A stretch of 8,968 nt of DNA, taken from positions 1-8,968 of the forward strand of contig DAOWKG010000091.1 in NCBI GenBank assembly GCA_030639985.1. Direction: 5' to 3'. The first letter of the stretch is position 1. Each line of letters opens with the position of its first letter. Made by a program: the position numbers and the translations under genes. Source of the DNA: Desulfuromonadaceae bacterium (GTDB lineage: Bacteria > Desulfobacterota > Desulfuromonadia > Desulfuromonadales > Geopsychrobacteraceae). The notes below the pieces were generated by a model that was given only the letters and a program-made list of their open reading frames with translations, was not told the DNA's origin and searched no databases. This document shows, piece by piece, positions 7,448-8,968 of the stretch.

Positions 7448-8659
7448 TTACTTAACCGCCGTCACAATATAAACCGGGTCGTAGGCTTCAAACATTTTGT
7501 AATTTGTGTGGGGACGAGTTCTGGCAATGTTGATAGTAACCACCTCAACCTGATAGCCGGCATTGGCAAAATACTCGTTTGCAGCGGTCAAGGTATCAAG
7601 GGTGCTGGCATTTAAGACAATCCGGCCACCAACACCAATACGTTGATCAACAGCATCAAGAATGTCCCAAAGTCGGCCACCACTGCCACCAATGAACACA
7701 CCATCGGGATCGGGTAATTCTTCGAGACAATCGGGGGCATCCCCTTCAATCAAGGTAACATTGCGGGTATTGAATTTTTGCAAATTCTGTTTGATAAATT
7801 GTCGATATTCGCTATTGCGTTCGATGGCAAAAATACGTCCTTCAGACAGCAAATGGTCGGCCTCAATACATACCGAACCGGATCCGGCACCGATATCCCA
7901 AAGACACATATCGTGGCGCAACTTCAGCTTTGCCAAAGTGACAACCCGCACCTCTTCCTTGGTAATCAGTTTTTTAATGCTGACGAATTCATCATCGGGG
8001 ATGCCAAACGTCGGGATATATTCCTGGCTGCTGTCCTCATACTCTTTGATCAAAATCAGCACATTCAGAGCCGCTACCTTGAGTTCTAGCAGTCCTTTGA
8101 CATCGGTAACCCGAATTTTTTCGCTCTCAGTGCCAAGGTTTTCGCACAAATAAACCTTATACCCACCTCGATGACGACTAAGCAATTCCCGAGCAATCAT
8201 CCCCGGAGTGTTGACAGCATCGGTCAAAATAGCAGCTTTATCATTAGCAACTATACGATCGACCACATCTGCCAAAACCCGATCATGTGCCGAAACAAAA
8301 ACCGAATCATCCCAGGGTTCACGGATTTTGGCAAAGGCGTACTGCACCGAAGTTACATTGGGGAGAAACTCAATTAACTCATCGGCAAGATTACGTAACA
8401 AATAGCGACCCAGGCCGAAAAACAATGGATCCCCGGAAGCAAGGACAACCACTCTATCATCGCAATCGTGCAGCAATCTGACCATTTCTGCCCGGTTATT
8501 ATCGGTAAGGGTGAATTTTTCGCCACCATAATCGGGAAACAAATCGAGCAACCGCTGGGCTCCGACTAGGAGTTCACTCCGATTAATCAGTTCCAGTGCC
8601 TGCGGTGTAAACCCTTCGTGACCCGCTATTCCAGCGCCAATAACATGAATTGATTTCAT
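7448..8659 (-). CDS. cobL: Precorrin-6Y C5,15-methyltransferase (CbiE-CbiT fusion)
   Basis: A 403-residue bifunctional enzyme of cobalamin (vitamin B12) synthesis. The N-terminal CbiE domain (about 1-205) is an SAM-dependent tetrapyrrole methylase with IHVIGAGIAGHEGFTPQA at the start and the SAM-binding ASGDPLFFGLG loop (74-84). It methylates C5 of the corrin ring. The C-terminal CbiT domain (about 218-403) is a class I methyltransferase with motif I LWDIGAGSGSVCIEA (253-267), AIER (278-281) at the end of strand 2 and FIGGSGG (322-328). It methylates C15 with decarboxylation of the C12 acetate. The fusion length matches CobL/CbiET. I start it at 8659 rather than the in-frame ATG at 8677, because AGGTGGAGG (8665-8673) sits 5 nt upstream of 8659 and nothing similar precedes 8677. 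Other cob/cbi genes would be outside the window. An oxygen-independent (cbi) pathway is likely if the host is an anaerobe, but that is inference. Confidence 0.93.
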   Translation of the reverse strand: MKSIHVIGAGIAGHEGFTPQALELINRSELLVGAQRLLDLFPDYGGEKFTLTDNNRAEMVRLLHDCDDRVVVLASGDPLFFGLGRYLLRNLADELIEFLPNVTSVQYAFAKIREPWDDSVFVSAHDRVLADVVDRIVANDKAAILTDAVNTPGMIARELLSRHRGGYKVYLCENLGTESEKIRVTDVKGLLELKVAALNVLILIKEYEDSSQEYIPTFGIPDDEFVSIKKLITKEEVRVVTLAKLKLRHDMCLWDIGAGSGSVCIEADHLLSEGRIFAIERNSEYRQFIKQNLQKFNTRNVTLIEGDAPDCLEELPDPDGVFIGGSGGRLWDILDAVDQRIGVGGRIVLNASTLDTLTAANEYFANAGYQVEVVTINIARTRPHTNYKMFEAYDPVYIVTAVK

Positions 8660-8664
8660 TCCAT

Positions 8665-8673
8665 CCTCCACCT
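8665..8673 (-). promoter_or_regulatory. Ribosome binding site deciding the cobL start
   Basis: On the minus strand AGGTGGAGG ends 5 nt before the ATG at 8659. It lies inside the region that would be coding if the upstream ATG at 8677 were used. The six extra residues of that longer form (MQVEDG) precede the MKSIHVIGAG motif where CbiE proteins normally begin. Confidence 0.75.
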
Positions 8674-8739
8674 GCATTAATTGAGCTACAATCTAAAAAA
8701 TACCTATTGCCACCAAGGCACCAAATGATCAAAAACTTT

Positions 8740-8846
8740 AACGGAGAGTTGGAGAGAGGCAGAGAAAACTAAAAGTTTGCTAGAGTGTTTCTAGCCCCAA
8801 AAAAATGGTGCTCTGCGGTCTCTGCATGACTCTCCGACTCTCCGTT
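8740..8846 (+). repeat. Long nested inverted repeat upstream of cobL
   Basis: The outer arms are AACGGAGAGTTGGAGAG (8740-8756) and CTCTCCGACTCTCCGTT (8830-8846). They pair over 17 bp with a single T-G position, a wobble on the plus strand but an A-C mismatch on the minus strand. Inside, GCAGAGA (8759-8765) pairs with TCTCTGC (8819-8825). At the apex GCTAGA (8779-8784) pairs with TCTAGC (8790-8795) around GTGTT. The GCAGAGA/GGAGAG wording resembles purine-rich dispersed intergenic repeats I associate with Geobacter-like genomes, which I could not verify. No ORF is in the element. It lies 80 bp or more upstream of cobL and could insulate or end transcription from the gene to the right. Confidence 0.65.
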
Positions 8847-8916
8847 GAAATGCTTTTTCCTCGGTGTTCTTTGTGTCTTGCCATACATTTAAAGTTTTTA
8901 AAACATACTCTCTTAT

Positions 8917-8968
8917 TTACCCATCTTCCGGATCAAGAGCCGCTTCAATCAGCTCCCAAACCTCCTCA
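8917..8968 (-). CDS. C-terminal tail of an unidentified gene entering from the right edge
   Basis: On the minus strand a frame runs from the right edge to a TAA at 8917-8919 and encodes EEVWELIEAALDPEDG as its last 16 residues. The residues form a plausible acidic amphipathic helix, and codon choice (GAG, CTG, GCG, CCG) resembles the neighbouring genes. It points the same way as cobL and ends 257 bp upstream of it. A linked cobalamin gene is possible, but the tail is too short to identify. It could also be a chance open frame. Confidence 0.5.
   Translation of the reverse strand, partial: EEVWELIEAALDPEDG

Noticed and set aside
7662..8153. 163-codon open frame on the plus strand inside cobL
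   Set aside because: It is antisense to the strongly supported methyltransferase gene, with low-complexity serine-rich content typical of shadow frames.
8660..8739. Possible cobalamin riboswitch before cobL
   Set aside because: There is no B12-box (GCCACTG-like) sequence and only a 4-bp TGCC/GGCA hairpin is present in the leader. The space is too short for the aptamer.

Overview
The window looks like ordinary chromosomal DNA of a moderate-GC Gram-negative bacterium. A member of the Desulfuromonadales (Geobacter, Desulfuromonas or Pelobacter relatives) is my best guess. This rests on CheV, a hexameric NADP-type glutamate dehydrogenase behind a sigma-54 promoter, a fused CobL/CbiET corrinoid methyltransferase, a KaiC-like/PEP-synthase-like hybrid protein and several palindromic intergenic repeats. 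It is inference, because no rRNA or other taxonomic marker is present.

Layout. (1) 1-707, minus: a cheV-type chemotaxis gene (CheW domain plus the start of a receiver domain), cut by the left edge, with a good sigma-70-like promoter at 753-781. (2) 882-1979, plus: a cytosolic protein made almost entirely of ten Sel1 repeats, transcribed divergently from cheV. (3) 2131-2508, plus: a small four-helix membrane protein of unknown function. (4) 2509-2968: a 460-bp regulatory spacer with a small hairpin and a textbook sigma-54 (-24/-12) element at 2865-2880. It leads into gdhA (2969-4318, plus), which ends at a strong, probably two-way terminator at 4341-4373. (5) 4409-7015, minus, convergent with gdhA: an 868-residue protein with a Walker-less KaiC-like N-terminus, a complete-looking PPDK/PEP-synthase ATP-grasp domain and an unfamiliar C-terminal domain where the phosphohistidine domain should be. 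(6) 7016-7447: a gene-free region holding a cluster of hairpins. (7) 7448-8659, minus: cobL/cbiET. (8) 8660-8916: a gene-free stretch dominated by a long nested inverted repeat. (9) 8917-8968, minus: the apparent last codons of another gene entering from the right edge.

The genes do not form one pathway. gdhA assimilates ammonium, and its sigma-54 promoter suggests nitrogen or related RpoN-dependent control. cobL belongs to cobalamin synthesis. cheV belongs to chemotaxis signalling. The Sel1 protein and the small membrane protein have no assignable role. No CRISPR array, insertion sequence, rRNA or tRNA gene was seen. The points most worth a second look are the hybrid PEP-synthase-like protein without a phosphohistidine domain, the sigma-54 promoter of gdhA, and the two intergenic palindromes whose G-U wobble pairs reveal which strand forms the better RNA hairpin.
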